Part shown: positions 1-9,033 of the stretch, piece after piece
Layout of the letters: each line of letters begins with the position of its first letter
Position numbering within the stretch: the stretch's first letter is position 1
DNA from: Aurantimonas sp. Leaf443
GTDB lineage: Bacteria; Pseudomonadota; Alphaproteobacteria; Rhizobiales; Rhizobiaceae
Length of the DNA stretch: 64,000 bases
Direction: 5' to 3'
Assembly: GCF_001425575.1 (NCBI RefSeq)
Contig: NZ_LMRD01000007.1
Coordinates: 186,001-250,000, forward strand
Made by a program: the position numbers and the translations under genes
The notes under the pieces: model-generated
What the model was told of the DNA's origin: nothing
What the model saw: only the letters and a program-made list of their open reading frames with translations
Database searches by the model: none

Positions 1-918
1 ACCTTCGCCACCGACGACTTCTTCGCCGACAAGGCGCGCATGATCGCGCCCGAGGCGCCCGTCTTCTATCCCGACCGCTTCGACGACCACGGCAAGTGGA
101 TGGACGGCTGGGAATCGCGTCGCAAGCGCGTGCCCGGCCACGACCACGCCGTCATCCGCCTCGGCCAGCGCGGCACGATCGACACGATCGACGTGGACAC
201 AGCCTTCTTCACCGGCAACTTCCCGCCCGAGGCCGAGATCGAGGCCGCCGACACGGCGGGCGAGCCCGGCGAAGGCGACTGGCGCACGATCGTGGCGCGC
301 AGCCCCTTGAAGGGCGATTCGCACAACCTGTTCCAGGCGGCGGAAAGCGGGCCGTTCCGCTGGCTGCGCCTCCACATCCATCCCGATGGCGGCGTGGCGC
401 GGCTGCGCGTCTACGGCACGATCGCCAAGGACTGGTCGACCGTCGGCGCAGACGAGGAGGTCGATCTCGCCGCGCAGGTCAACGGCGGCACCGCGCTCGC
501 CTGGAACGACGCCCATTACGGCCATCCCGCCAACATGCTGGCGCCCGGCCGCGCGCCGGTCATGGCCGATGGCTGGGAGACGGCCCGCCGCCGCAGGCCC
601 GGCAACGACTGGTCGGTGATCCGTCTCGGCACGGCCGGCACGATCGAGCACCTGCGCATCGACACGCGCCACTTCAAGGGCAACTTCCCCGACCGTTTCA
701 CCCTGCGCGCCGCACGGCTCGACGCCGATCCGGCGCCCGAGGCGATCGAGGCGCAGAGTCTGGCCTGGCCGATCCTCGTGCCCGAGACGAAGCTTTCCGC
801 CGATGCCGAGCTCGACATCGCCAAGGTCGAGCCGCTCGGGCCCGTGACGCATGTGCGGCTCGACATCTTCCCCGACGGCGGCGTCTCGCGCCTGCGCCTC
901 TACGGCCGAAAGGCGTGA
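1..918 (+). CDS. alc: Allantoicase, 5' end cut by window
   Basis: Hydrolyses allantoate to ureidoglycolate and urea in cytosolic purine breakdown. The frame is open from base 1 and begins with a DDFF-type allantoicase N-terminus, so the ATG at 40 is internal and the true start lies left of the window. The family's internal duplication is plain. Each half has a DGWE-(S/T)-(A/R)R segment, an (A/S)VIRLG strand, a (T/K)GNFP turn, and a closing PDGGV-(A/S)-RLR-(V/L)YG block (around bases 380-415 and 870-905). Roughly 305 residues are visible, close to a full-length enzyme. The stop overlaps the GTG of allA by four bases, so the two are translationally coupled. Identification is firm; only the extreme N-terminus is missing. 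Confidence 0.93.
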   Translation, partial: TFATDDFFADKARMIAPEAPVFYPDRFDDHGKWMDGWESRRKRVPGHDHAVIRLGQRGTIDTIDVDTAFFTGNFPPEAEIEAADTAGEPGEGDWRTIVARSPLKGDSHNLFQAAESGPFRWLRLHIHPDGGVARLRVYGTIAKDWSTVGADEEVDLAAQVNGGTALAWNDAHYGHPANMLAPGRAPVMADGWETARRRRPGNDWSVIRLGTAGTIEHLRIDTRHFKGNFPDRFTLRAARLDADPAPEAIEAQSLAWPILVPETKLSADAELDIAKVEPLGPVTHVRLDIFPDGGVSRLRLYGRKA

Positions 919-1412
919 GCGGCGCGAGCCTTCTGGCGCGGCCGCTGACGGCCGAGGCCTTCCGCCCCTTCGGCGAGGTGATCGAGCCCGACAACGCCGC
1001 CGAGATCCGCCTCATCAACGGCGGCACGACCACGCGCTTCCACGACATTGCCCCGGTGGACGTCTCCGCCGGGGGCGGCCGGGCGCTCATCTCGATCTTC
1101 CGTGGCAAGCCCTTCGCCGCGCCCATCGAGATCGCCATGCTGGAGCGCCACCCGCTCGGCAGCCAGGCCTTCGTGCCGCTGACGGAGCGCCCCTATCTCG
1201 TCGTCGTCGCCCCCGACGAGGGCGGCCGACCCGGCCCTCCGCTGGCCTTCCTCGCCACGGGCGGCCTCGGCGTCTCCTATCATCGCGGCACCTGGCACCA
1301 CCCGCTTCTGGCGCTGGAGGCGGTCTCGGACTTCCTCGTCGTCGATCGCGGCGGGCCGGGGGACAATCTGGAGGAGGCGTTCCTCGAGACGGTTCGGATT
1401 CTCTCGTACTGA
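915..1412 (+). CDS. allA: Ureidoglycolate lyase
   Basis: Splits ureidoglycolate into glyoxylate and urea, the step after allantoicase. The 165-residue product has the usual length and the AllA cupin features: an N-terminal [14 protein letters not shown] segment, a phosphate-loop-like GGTTTRFHD block, SIFRG, the [13 protein letters not shown] signature around residues 76-90, and a C-terminal [10 protein letters not shown] segment with the paired His. The start is the GTG at 915 inside the GTGA overlap with the allantoicase stop. A longer reading of the same frame starting at base 96 is only an antisense-like shadow over allantoicase. Urea released here could feed the urease encoded downstream. 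Confidence 0.93.
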   Translation: MSGASLLARPLTAEAFRPFGEVIEPDNAAEIRLINGGTTTRFHDIAPVDVSAGGGRALISIFRGKPFAAPIEIAMLERHPLGSQAFVPLTERPYLVVVAPDEGGRPGPPLAFLATGGLGVSYHRGTWHHPLLALEAVSDFLVVDRGGPGDNLEEAFLETVRILSY

Positions 1413-1415
1413 GAC

Positions 1416-1448
1416 GCCGCCGGCCGCATTGAATCGCGGCCGCGCGGC
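1416..1448 (+). terminator. GC hairpin after allA
   Basis: Inverted repeat of about 12 base pairs with one bulge (arms 1416-1427 and 1436-1448), starting three bases after the allA stop. There is no clear T-run. It is the only structured element in the 156-base gap before the PQQ dehydrogenase and may end the allantoate transcript. Confidence 0.35.
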
Positions 1449-1568
1449 GACGGCGCCTTGAAGCCTTGCCGCGCCGCGACATCTCTCCCGCACGTTGCGC
1501 CCGCAAGGGCCGCAGCCAGACGCGCGCCGCCGGGCACCGGGCGGCGGCGTTCCTGCCGGGGACCTGCC

Positions 1569-4100
1569 ATGACCTCTTCCGCCTCGCGCGTTCTCGCGCT
1601 CGTGCTCGCCGCGCTGATGGCCCTGATGGGCCTCGGGCTTCTGGGCGGGGGTCTCTGGCTCGCCACGCTCGGCGGCTCGCTCTACTACCTCTTTGCCGGC
1701 GCCTTCTTCCTGCTGACGGCCTATCTCCTCTACCGGCGCCGCCGACAGGCGCTCGCGGCCTATGCCTTCCTCATCGTGGCGACGCTTCTCTGGGCCCTGT
1801 TCGAGGTCGGCTTCGACTGGTGGCCGCTCGCCGCGCGCGGCGGGGTGATCTTCGTCTTCGGCGCCCTTCTCCTTCTCCCGCCCGTCACGCGCTCGCTGGG
1901 TGTGCGCAACGTCGCCGAGGCGCTGGACGGGGTGAAGGTTCATCCCTCCTTCCGGCGCGGCACGGGCGCGGGCCTCTCGGCCGCCCTCGTCATCGCGCTC
2001 GTCGTGGCCGGCGCCTCCTGGTTCACCGATCTCCATCGCGTCGACGGCACCCTGCCCGGCCCGCGCGGGGTCGCTCCCGCGCCGTCCGGCATTCCCGACG
2101 GGGAATGGCACGCCTATGGCCGCACGCAGGCCGGCCAGCGCTATTCGCCGCTCGCCGCCATCACGCCGCAGAACGTCTCCACCCTCGAACAGGCCTGGCG
2201 CTTCGAGACCGGCGACGAGCCGCAGCCGGGCGATCCGGAGGAGACAACCTTCCAGGTGACGCCGCTCAAGATCGGCGAGCGCCTCTTCCTGTGCACGCCG
2301 CATCAGAGCGTCATCGCCCTGAACGCCACGACGGGCGCCGAAATCTGGCGCCATGACCCGAAGATCCGCGGCGAGCTGGCGCTGCAGCATCTCACCTGCC
2401 GCGGCCTCTCCTATCAGCCGCCCGGCGGCACGACGGGTGCGACCGCGCCGGCCGCGACGGCCCAGGCGCCGGCGCCGGCCGCCCCGACCGCGCCTCGGGA
2501 CGCCGCAGCCGCCACGACGGGCGCCGAGACCGAGCCCGCCGACCTGCCGTCCGCCACGGCGGACGCCCCGACGACGCAATGCGCGGCCAAGCTCTTCATG
2601 CCGACGGCCGACGGGCGCATCATCGCGCTCGATCCCGAGAGCGGCGCGGTCTGCGCCAATTTCGCAGGCGGCGCGGGCCAGATCGACCTCTGGAACCGCA
2701 TGCCCAACGTGAATCCGGGCTCCTACTACTCGACCTCGCCGGTGATCGTGGCGAACAACCTCGTCATCGTCGGCGGCACCGTCCTCGACAATGTCTCCAC
2801 GCAGGAAGCCTCCGGCGTCATCCGCGCCTTCGACATCGACACGGGCGCCCTCGTCTGGAACTGGGATTCGGGCAACCCGGACGACACGGCGCCGCTGCCT
2901 GCCGGCCAGCGCTACACGCCGAACTCGCCGAATTCCTGGTCGATCTCGGCGGCCGATCTCGGCCTCGGCCTCGTCTACGTGCCGCTCGGCAACCAGCCGC
3001 CGGACCAGTGGGGCGCGGACCGTTCGGCCGAGGTGGAGCGATTCTCCTCCTCCGTCGTGGCGCTGGATCTGGCCAGCGGCGAGGTACGCTGGGTCTTCCA
3101 GACCGTCCATCACGACCTCTGGGACTACGACGTGCCCGCCCAGCCCTCGCTGATCGACCTGACGGTGCGCGGCGAGACCGTTCCCGCCCTCGTCCAGCCC
3201 ACCAAGCAGGGCGAACTCTTCGTGCTCGACCGGCGCACGGGAACGCCGGTCCTGCCCGTCGTCGAGCGTCCGGCTCCCGGCGGCGCGGTGGAGCCCGACA
3301 AGGCCGCGCCGACGCAGCCCGTCTCCGCCCTCTCCTTCGACCCGCCGCCGCTGAAGGAAAGCGACATGTGGGGGGCGACGCTGTTCGACCAGCTCGCCTG
3401 CCGCATCGCCTTCCACGGCCTGAACTACGAGGGCCGCTTCACGCCGCCCTCGCTGCAGGGCTCGCTGGTCTATCCGGGCAATTTCGGCGTCTTCAACTGG
3501 GGCTCGGTCGCCGTCGATCCGGTGCGCCAGACGGTCTTCGCCACGCCGACCTATCTCGCCTTCGTCTCGCGGCTCGTGCCGCGCCCGAACGACACCGCGC
3601 TCGTCGTCAACAAGACGCCGCCCGAAGGCGCCCTGCCGGCGCTGAACGAGAATTTCGGCGCGCCCTACGCGATCGAGCTCTCGCCCTTCACCTCCGTCCT
3701 CGGCCTGCCCTGCCAGTCGCCGCCCTGGGGCTATGTCGCCGGCGCCGACCTCACCGACGGTCGCGTCGTGTGGATGCACAAGAACGGCACGGTGCGCGAC
3801 GCCGCGCCCTTCCCGATGCCGCCCTTCGAGATGGGCGTGCCCAATCTCGGCGGCCCGCTCCTCACCGCCGGCGGCGTCGCCTTCCTGTCGGGCACGATCG
3901 ACGACTACCTGCGCGGCTACGACGCCGCGACGGGCGAGGAAATCTGGAAAGCGCGCCTGCCCGCCGGCGGCCAGGCCACCCCGATGACCTACGAGGGCGC
4001 CGACGGTCGCCAATACGTCCTCGCCATCGCCGGCGGCCACGGCTCGCTGGGCACCAAGCGCGGCGACTCGGTCATCGCCTACGCGCTGCCCAAGCCGTGA
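1569..4100 (+). CDS. gcd: Membrane-bound PQQ-dependent glucose dehydrogenase family protein
   Basis: Periplasmic quinoprotein oxidising an aldose (glucose-type) or a related polyol/quinate and passing electrons to ubiquinone. Residues 1-140 form about five membrane helices, followed by the periplasmic beta-propeller (HAYGRTQAGQRYSPL, then tryptophan-docking repeats). The active-site block HHDLWDYDVPAQP lies at residues 514-526, and the C-terminus GGQATPMTY...GGHGSLGTK...YALP matches E. coli Gcd. The ATG at 1569 follows a GGGGAC ribosome site and gives 843 residues; the upstream extension lacks sense. Residues about 283-334 form an Ala/Pro/Thr-rich insertion, clearly longer than the corresponding Gcd loop. 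Quinate dehydrogenase (QuiA) is the main alternative; substrate is not decided by sequence alone. Confidence 0.88.
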   Translation: MTSSASRVLALVLAALMALMGLGLLGGGLWLATLGGSLYYLFAGAFFLLTAYLLYRRRRQALAAYAFLIVATLLWALFEVGFDWWPLAARGGVIFVFGALLLLPPVTRSLGVRNVAEALDGVKVHPSFRRGTGAGLSAALVIALVVAGASWFTDLHRVDGTLPGPRGVAPAPSGIPDGEWHAYGRTQAGQRYSPLAAITPQNVSTLEQAWRFETGDEPQPGDPEETTFQVTPLKIGERLFLCTPHQSVIALNATTGAEIWRHDPKIRGELALQHLTCRGLSYQPPGGTTGATAPAATAQAPAPAAPTAPRDAAAATTGAETEPADLPSATADAPTTQCAAKLFMPTADGRIIALDPESGAVCANFAGGAGQIDLWNRMPNVNPGSYYSTSPVIVANNLVIVGGTVLDNVSTQEASGVIRAFDIDTGALVWNWDSGNPDDTAPLPAGQRYTPNSPNSWSISAADLGLGLVYVPLGNQPPDQWGADRSAEVERFSSSVVALDLASGEVRWVFQTVHHDLWDYDVPAQPSLIDLTVRGETVPALVQPTKQGELFVLDRRTGTPVLPVVERPAPGGAVEPDKAAPTQPVSALSFDPPPLKESDMWGATLFDQLACRIAFHGLNYEGRFTPPSLQGSLVYPGNFGVFNWGSVAVDPVRQTVFATPTYLAFVSRLVPRPNDTALVVNKTPPEGALPALNENFGAPYAIELSPFTSVLGLPCQSPPWGYVAGADLTDGRVVWMHKNGTVRDAAPFPMPPFEMGVPNLGGPLLTAGGVAFLSGTIDDYLRGYDAATGEEIWKARLPAGGQATPMTYEGADGRQYVLAIAGGHGSLGTKRGDSVIAYALPKP

Positions 4101-4109
4101 CGCGCCCGC

Positions 4110-4132
4110 GGCGCCGGAGACGATCCGGCGCC
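4110..4132 (+). terminator. Perfect 9-bp hairpin after gcd
   Basis: Arms 4110-4118 and 4124-4132 with a 5-base loop, ten bases after the gcd stop. No following T-run. It lies between convergent genes (gcd and the amidohydrolase). Nothing else is recognised in the 237-base gap. Confidence 0.45.
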
Positions 4133-4337
4133 GGTTGAAGACACCGAGGCCTGGTCGGCTTTCGAGGCGACTTGTACAGGCCCGCCTATGACCCGGCCCG
4201 TCGGGCCATGTCGTGCGGTGCCGGCAAACGCTGGGGCGCCGCGCGGAACAGGCTATGATGGGTCGTTCCAGACGCGCGGCGGTAGGGTTTGCCGTCCATG
4301 CAGGAACGCATGTCCCCGCCCTTCGAGTGCCTCCCCC

Positions 4338-5675
4338 TCACGCGAACCTGCGCGCCGCCGCCCCGTGCTCGGCGCGCAGTCGCGCCACGTCGATGCCGAC
4401 GGGTGCGCCGTCCAGAACGCGCCACCTGCCCTTCACCATCACCCGGTCGGCCCGGGTCGCGCCGCAGAGCACGAGGGCGGCGATGGGGTCGTGGGCGCCG
4501 GAGAAGCGCAGCTCGTCGAGGGTGAAGAAGGCGAGGTCCGCCTGCAGCCCCGGCGCGATCGTGCCGATGTCGGCACGGCCGAGGCAGGCGGCGGAGCCGG
4601 CGGTGGCCATGGCGAGCACGTCGCGCGCCGTCACCGCGTCGGCCGCGCGATAGTTGAGGCGGCCGACCATCAGGGCGTGGCGGGCGGCCTCGATGAGGTT
4701 GGATGCGTCGTTGGAGGCCGAGCCGTCGACGCCGAGGCCGACGGGGGCGCCGGCGGCGCGCAGTTCGTTGACCGGGCAGAAACCGGAGGCGAGCACCGCG
4801 TTGGAGGCCGGGCAGTGGCACACGCCGACCTTGTGGGCGCCCAGCCGGCGGCATTCCTCCGCGGTGAAATGGATGCCGTGGGCGAGCCAGGTGCGGTCCT
4901 GCAGCCAGCCGACCTCTTCCAGATAATCCACCGGCCGGCAGCCGAAGAGCGCCTGGCAGAAGCGGTTCTCGTCCTGCGTCTCGCCGAGATGGGTGTGGAG
5001 CCGGCAATCCTGCGCTTCCGCAAGCGCCGCGCTCTTCATCATCAGCCCTTTGGTGACGGAGAAGGGCGAACAGGGCGCGAGCGCGATGCGGATCATCGCG
5101 CCTTCGGAACGGTCATGGTGGCGGGCGATGACGCGCTCGCAGTCGGCGAGGATCTCGTCCTCGTCCTGCACCACCGTGTCGGGCGGCAGGCCGCCGTCCT
5201 TCTCGCTGAGGTTCATCGAGCCGCGCGTCAGCGTCACGCGGATGCCGAGCGCCTTCGCCTCCTGCGCCTCGATGTCGATCGCGTCTTCGAGACCCCTGGG
5301 GAAGAGATAGTGGTGGTCGGCCGCGGTGGTGCAGCCGGAGAGGAGAAGCTCGGTCAGGGCGAGGCGCACCGAGAGGCGGAAGCTCTCCGGATCGAGCCGG
5401 GCCCAGATCGGATAGAGCGCCTTCAGCCAGGGAAAGAGCGGCCGGTCGATGGCCTGCGGATGGGCGCGCGTCAGCGTCTGGTAGAAATGGTGATGCGTGT
5501 TGACGAGGCCCGGCAGGACGACGTGGCGCGAGGCGTCGAAGGTCTCGTCCACCGGGTCGCGGGGTCCGGCGCCCGCCGGCACGAGTTCGGCGATGCGCCC
5601 GTCCTCCACCACCAGCCCGCCCTCGCAACCCTGCCCCAGGATCGCCAGCGGGTCCTTCAGGAAGAGGCGCGTCAT
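4338..5675 (-). CDS. 8-oxoguanine deaminase-like amidohydrolase
   Basis: Zinc amidohydrolase of the AtzA/TrzN/8-oxoguanine deaminase branch; in characterised members it deaminates 8-oxoguanine to urate. The 445-residue protein shows the metal-binding [16 protein letters not shown] motif near residue 52, LHTHLGE (metal His plus catalytic Glu), LAHG, the HCPASN block and the final VDGSASND aspartate. GxxLF-type variation makes s-triazine or guanine deaminase activity possible, but the HHHFYQ...PLFPWL pattern fits 8-oxoguanine deaminases. The ATG at 5675 lies in an ATGA overlap with the ureG stop, so it is the last gene of the ureEFG-amidohydrolase transcript. This context ties it to purine and urea nitrogen use. 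Confidence 0.87.
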   Translation of the reverse strand: MTRLFLKDPLAILGQGCEGGLVVEDGRIAELVPAGAGPRDPVDETFDASRHVVLPGLVNTHHHFYQTLTRAHPQAIDRPLFPWLKALYPIWARLDPESFRLSVRLALTELLLSGCTTAADHHYLFPRGLEDAIDIEAQEAKALGIRVTLTRGSMNLSEKDGGLPPDTVVQDEDEILADCERVIARHHDRSEGAMIRIALAPCSPFSVTKGLMMKSAALAEAQDCRLHTHLGETQDENRFCQALFGCRPVDYLEEVGWLQDRTWLAHGIHFTAEECRRLGAHKVGVCHCPASNAVLASGFCPVNELRAAGAPVGLGVDGSASNDASNLIEAARHALMVGRLNYRAADAVTARDVLAMATAGSAACLGRADIGTIAPGLQADLAFFTLDELRFSGAHDPIAALVLCGATRADRVMVKGRWRVLDGAPVGIDVARLRAEHGAAARRFA

Positions 5676-6304
5676 GCCGCGGCGCGCGCCGGCGAGAGGC
5701 CGCCCGCCGAGGCGAGGAAGGCGAGGATCTCCTCCACACCCCGTGCGCGCGAGAGGTCGCAGAAGAGCGTGACGCGCTCGCCCCGGCCCTTGCGCGCATC
5801 CTCGGCCATGCGGTCGAGATCGGCGCCGACATAGGGGGCGAGATCGGTCTTGTTGACGACGAGAAGGTCCGAGCGCGTGATGGCCGGCCCGCCCTTGCGC
5901 GGGATGTCGTCGCCCTGGCAGACGGAGATGACGTAGATCGAGAGATCCACGAGATCCGGCGAGAAGGTCGCCGCCAGATTGTCGCCGCCCGATTCCACGA
6001 GGATGAGGTCGAGGCCGGGATGGCGGGCGTTGAGGTCGCGGATGGCGGCGAGATTGAGCGAGGCGTCCTCGCGGATCGCCGTGTGCGGGCAGCCGCCCGT
6101 CTCCACGCCCACGATCCGGTCGGCCGACAGCGCCTGCCGGCGCACCAGCGCCTCGGCATCCTCGCGCGTGTAGATGTCGTTCGTCACGACGCCGATCGAC
6201 CAATGCGCGGAGGCGGCCTTGCACAGCTTCTCCACGAGCGTCGTCTTGCCGGAGCCGACGGGGCCGCCGATGCCGACGCGCAGGGGTCCGTGTCTGGAGG
6301 TCAT
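5672..6304 (-). CDS. ureG: Urease accessory GTPase UreG
   Basis: SIMIBI-class GTPase that drives nickel delivery into apo-urease with UreD/UreF and takes nickel from UreE. The 210-residue protein has the P-loop GPVGSGKT at residues 14-21, the nickel-binding CPH motif at 72-74 within [12 protein letters not shown], the switch [13 protein letters not shown], and the base-recognition NKTDLAP segment. Length is normal for UreG. Both ends use ATGA overlaps: its start with the ureF stop and its stop with the amidohydrolase start. This indicates one polycistronic unit. Confidence 0.97.
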   Translation of the reverse strand: MTSRHGPLRVGIGGPVGSGKTTLVEKLCKAASAHWSIGVVTNDIYTREDAEALVRRQALSADRIVGVETGGCPHTAIREDASLNLAAIRDLNARHPGLDLILVESGGDNLAATFSPDLVDLSIYVISVCQGDDIPRKGGPAITRSDLLVVNKTDLAPYVGADLDRMAEDARKGRGERVTLFCDLSRARGVEEILAFLASAGGLSPARAAA

Positions 6305-6963
6305 GAGCGGAACAGCCTCGTTTCCAGCGCTTCGTGCCGCAGCGCGGCGATGTCGGAGACTAGGCTCGCCGAGCCCAGATCGTCCAGCGTCGAGCGCGCG
6401 GCGAAACGGGCCGCGGCCTCGATCGGGCCCTCGAGATTGCGCAGGACCACCACCGAGCGGCTCTGCGCGAGCGGCACGAGACGCAGGGCGGCCGAGACGA
6501 GATTGGCGGCAAAGCCGTGCGCGAGGCCGAGCGCGGTGTCGGGAAGGGCAAGGCTGAGATGGGCGCCGAGGCGTCCGACGGCCACCGGATAGGCCGGCGC
6601 CTCGCCGGGCTCGAACAGGCCCTCCCCCCAGGGCCGCGAGGCCTCGACGAAGGCCGCGCCCAGCGCCAGCGTCTCGGCCCGGCGCTCCGCTCCGCCGGCG
6701 AGCGCGGTCGCCAGCGCGGTCACCGCGCCGAGCCGCGGCGCGTCGCCGGTCCGAGCGGCGCGATGGGCCTCGGCCATGAGAACGAGGTCGGTGCGCCCGC
6801 TGCCGCGCGCGAGAAGGAAGGCGATCCAGGCCTCGACGCCCGGCCCGTCCGCCAGCCGCCCCTCGGCGATCGCCGCCTCCAGCCCGTGGCTCCAGGCGAA
6901 GGCGCCGATGGGAAAGGCGGGCGAGAAGAGGGTGAGAAGACGCGCCAGCCCCGGCCCCGGCAA
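6301..6963 (-). CDS. ureF: Urease accessory protein UreF
   Basis: All-helical accessory protein that bridges UreD and the UreG dimer in the urease activation complex. Recognised by [21 protein letters not shown] near the N-terminus, the W-IAFLLARG helix, and the C-terminal [13 protein letters not shown] region. I chose the TTG at 6963, preceded by GGGAGCGGGG; it gives 220 residues, the family length, and begins just after the ureE stop. There is no ATG or GTG between there and an upstream ATG at 7035, which would lie inside ureE and add 24 basic residues not typical of UreF. Confidence 0.9.
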   Translation of the reverse strand: MPGPGLARLLTLFSPAFPIGAFAWSHGLEAAIAEGRLADGPGVEAWIAFLLARGSGRTDLVLMAEAHRAARTGDAPRLGAVTALATALAGGAERRAETLALGAAFVEASRPWGEGLFEPGEAPAYPVAVGRLGAHLSLALPDTALGLAHGFAANLVSAALRLVPLAQSRSVVVLRNLEGPIEAAARFAARSTLDDLGSASLVSDIAALRHEALETRLFRS

Positions 6964-6991
6964 GCCCCCGCTCCCGTCGGATGCGCGCGGC

Positions 6992-7453
6992 TCAGTGTTC
7001 GTGCGGATGGGCGTGCGCCTCGGGCGTGCCGCCATAGGCGCCGCCTTCCGGGTTGAACTGGGCCTCCACCTCGTCGACATGGGCGCCGAGGCCCCGCAGC
7101 ATCTCCGCGATCACCGGATCGCGCCGGATCAGCAGCCGCCCGGCCTCGATCTGCGTCGGCAGATGCCGGTTGCCGATCTGCCAGGCCAGCGCGAGAAGGT
7201 CGCGGGGCCCGTGCGCCGTCACGGCGTAGAGGGGCTCGGGCTTGGCCAGGACCGCCACCAGCCGCCCGTCGTCGAGGAGGATCGCGTCGCCGTCCATCAG
7301 CAGCCGGGCCTCGGGCAGATCGAGCAGGAAGGCGATTCCGCCGTCGCTCACCATCGCCATGCGCCGGCGGTGGCGCATCGTCTCGTCGAGCGTGATCGTG
7401 TCGGCGGCGGTTTCCCAGGTGCCCTTCCGCCGGACGGAACTTCCCACGATCAT
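6992..7453 (-). CDS. ureE: Urease nickel metallochaperone UreE
   Basis: Dimeric nickel chaperone passing Ni(II) to UreG. The 153-residue product carries the N-terminal peptide-binding-like domain (RRRMAMVSDGGIAFLLDLPEARLLMDGDA, here in pieces around residues 27-56) and the ferredoxin-like domain with the GNRHLPTQ motif, where the conserved His binds nickel. The C-terminal tail is His-rich, ending HAHPHEH, a common UreE feature. The ATG at 7453 follows GGAGAG; upstream ATG readings add unrelated sequence. It is the first gene of ureEFG-amidohydrolase and is separated from ureC by other genes, unlike the common ureABCEFG order. Confidence 0.95.
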   Translation of the reverse strand: MIVGSSVRRKGTWETAADTITLDETMRHRRRMAMVSDGGIAFLLDLPEARLLMDGDAILLDDGRLVAVLAKPEPLYAVTAHGPRDLLALAWQIGNRHLPTQIEAGRLLIRRDPVIAEMLRGLGAHVDEVEAQFNPEGGAYGGTPEAHAHPHEH

Positions 7454-7548
7454 GCCACGCTCTCCGTTGAACGGTTGAGTGATAGGGCAATCGCGCCGGC
7501 CCGGAAAGCCTCGGCGCGCCCGGGCAAGCCGGAGAGGAGAGGCAGGCG

Positions 7549-8178
7549 ATGGCATTGCAGAACCGCGTCGCGCCGACGGGCGAGATCGAGGCCGAACCCG
7601 CGCGCGGCACGCTCATGGGCAATCGCGGCATCCTGCATGGCGCCGACCGCCGCCTCGGCCCGGCGCGCTGGCGCCACCGCGCCTGGATCGCCTGCTCGCT
7701 CGCCTTCAAGGGGCGCCGCCGCGCGGTGATGGCGCCCGGCCGCTACACCGAACTCTTCTTCCTCGACGAGGCCGTGGCGCTCGCCGCCGGCCACCGCCCC
7801 TGCGCCGAATGCCGGCGGGCCGACTTCCGGCGGTTTCGCGCCGCGCTCGCGGGCACGCTCGGCGACGACCTTCCCGCCCCGCGCCTCGACGCGCATCTGC
7901 ACGACAGCCGCATCGATCCGGCGACGGGAGGCCAGCGCCGTCCGTCCGCTCGCGTGGCGGACCTGCCGGACGGGGCCTTCGTGCTCGCGCAGGGAAGCGC
8001 CCATCTCCTCCTCGGCGGTCGTCTCCTGCCCTTCGGCTTCGACGGCTACGGGAAACCGAGACGCGCTCCCCGCGGCGCCGTCGCCGTGCTGACGCCCGCG
8101 CTCAGCATCGCCGCGCTCCGCTCGGGCTACGCGCCGATGCTTCACCCGAGCGCCGTTGAGGCGGTCATCAGCGCCTGA
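7549..8178 (+). CDS. Conserved hypothetical protein with CAECRR motif
   Basis: Product of 209 residues, on the strand opposite the urease genes. It resembles a recurring alphaproteobacterial family of unknown function that I recognise by MGNRGILH near residue 22, the GRYTELFFLDEAVALAAGHRPCAECRR stretch at about 62-89 (paired Cys, possibly metal-binding), and a C-terminal LTPALS/GY-P-LHPSA tail. No signal peptide or membrane helix is evident. The ATG at 7549 follows GGAGAGGAGAGGC. It sits divergently from ureE across a 95-base gap that probably holds promoters for both. Function is unknown; a link to urease is not implied by its sequence. Confidence 0.75.
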   Translation: MALQNRVAPTGEIEAEPARGTLMGNRGILHGADRRLGPARWRHRAWIACSLAFKGRRRAVMAPGRYTELFFLDEAVALAAGHRPCAECRRADFRRFRAALAGTLGDDLPAPRLDAHLHDSRIDPATGGQRRPSARVADLPDGAFVLAQGSAHLLLGGRLLPFGFDGYGKPRRAPRGAVAVLTPALSIAALRSGYAPMLHPSAVEAVISA

Positions 8179-8527
8179 CGCGGCAGACGACGTTCTGCTT
8201 CGGGTCGCCCACCCGCTCGTCGTAGAGATCGCCGCGATTGCCCTTGGTCCACCAGACATAGGGGCCGGACGCGTATTTGGCGCCGGAGGCGGAGAGGAGG
8301 CCGACGAAGAGGGTCGCCCGCCCCTCGACCGGCAGGATTGCCATCGTGTTGCCGGGCAGGTTGACATATTCGACGGTGAGGTCCGGCCCGTTCGTGCAGG
8401 CATAGGCGACGCGCGTGCGCTGCGCGGGGCCCTCGAGCTCCAGCGTCAGGCCGGACGCGCCTTGCGCCAGCGCGACGGCCGAAGAAGCGCCCAGAAGCCA
8501 CGCCGCCAGAAGAAATCGTCGCGTCAT
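8168..8527 (-). CDS. MliC-family C-type lysozyme inhibitor-like protein
   Basis: Predicted exported protein of 119 residues. Residues 1-22 form a Sec signal peptide ending AVALAQ. The mature part has the MliC beta-barrel pattern: Y-x-C-T-N-G near residue 45, VEYVN, the central LLSASGAKYASGPYVWWTKG, and the closing NVVCRVRR whose Cys would pair with the first one. Such proteins protect peptidoglycan from C-type lysozyme. There is no lipobox, so it should be soluble in the periplasm. The ATG at 8525-8527 overlaps the stop of the upstream DUF29 gene (ATGA), so translation is coupled to it. It converges on the 7549-8178 gene with an 11-base overlap. Confidence 0.78.
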   Translation of the reverse strand: MTRRFLLAAWLLGASSAVALAQGASGLTLELEGPAQRTRVAYACTNGPDLTVEYVNLPGNTMAILPVEGRATLFVGLLSASGAKYASGPYVWWTKGNRGDLYDERVGDPKQNVVCRVRR

Positions 8528-8844
8528 TGCGGCTCCGGATAGAAGGCGGGATCGAGGATCTCCTCGATCGTGAACGGGCACGCTTCGGGAAAGACCGCTT
8601 CGTCGAGCGCGGTTTCAGCGATGGCGGCCGAGACCGCGAGACGGTAGGCGGCGTCGCAAGCGCTTGCGGGAAAGGCCACGAGGCTCGGACTGTCCTCCAC
8701 CACCATCGCGATGCGCAGCCTCTGGTCGTCGATCGAGCGCCGCCAGCTCTTCGAGCGGCGTTCGACCTGATGGCGCCATTTCAGCAGATGAAGGAGAAGC
8801 ACCTTCAGGCGGCTTCGCAATTCCCGCTTCTCGCTGGCGCCCAC
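8524..8844 (-). CDS. DUF29 protein, second tandem copy lacking a normal start
   Basis: The homology to the DUF29 family runs from about 8973 to 8524: LYETDFYAW at the N-terminus, the KRELRSRL-LLLHLLKWR core helix, and the C-terminal CPFTIEEILDPAFYPE signature. However, the frame contains no ATG, GTG, TTG or CTG between the stop of the preceding copy at 9034 and the GTG at 8844, which lies in the middle of the domain. The coordinates use that GTG and give only 106 residues, so the N-terminal third would be lost. Either a non-standard start, readthrough of the preceding TGA, or decay must be assumed. It ends in an ATGA overlap with the MliC-like gene. Function of DUF29 is unknown. Confidence 0.5.
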   Translation of the reverse strand: MGASEKRELRSRLKVLLLHLLKWRHQVERRSKSWRRSIDDQRLRIAMVVEDSPSLVAFPASACDAAYRLAVSAAIAETALDEAVFPEACPFTIEEILDPAFYPEPQ

Positions 8845-8871
8845 GCCCTCGATCTCCTCGGCCGCGTGAAT

Positions 8872-8969
8872 CCAGTCGATGTCGCCGCGATTGTCGAAGC
8901 CCGCGCGGGCACGCAGGCGCGCCCCCTGGTCCTGCGTCCAGGCGTAGAAGTCGGTCTCGTAGAGGTCGT
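8872..8969. repeat. 98-bp direct repeat, copy 1 of 2 (DUF29 5' region)
   Basis: Identical over 98 bases to 9382-9479, offset 510 bases. It encodes the N-terminal part of DUF29 in both tandem genes, whereas the central parts of the genes have diverged. This suggests recent duplication or gene conversion of the 5' ends. Confidence 0.95.
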
Positions 8970-9033
8970 CGGAAAAGGCGAAGCTTGAAGACCGGAGAGC
9001 GGCGAGAGATCGCCGCCGCTTGCCTCCGTTCGC

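Noticed and set aside
900-4040. 1046-codon leftward open frame opposite the PQQ dehydrogenase
   Set aside because: High GC makes antisense frames long; the sequence is Arg/Gly/Ala-rich without any family motif, while the plus-strand protein matches Gcd from end to end.
8168-8844. DUF29 and MliC-like genes as a toxin-antitoxin pair
   Set aside because: The MliC-like protein is exported and neither gene shows toxin or antitoxin motifs; overlap alone is weak evidence.
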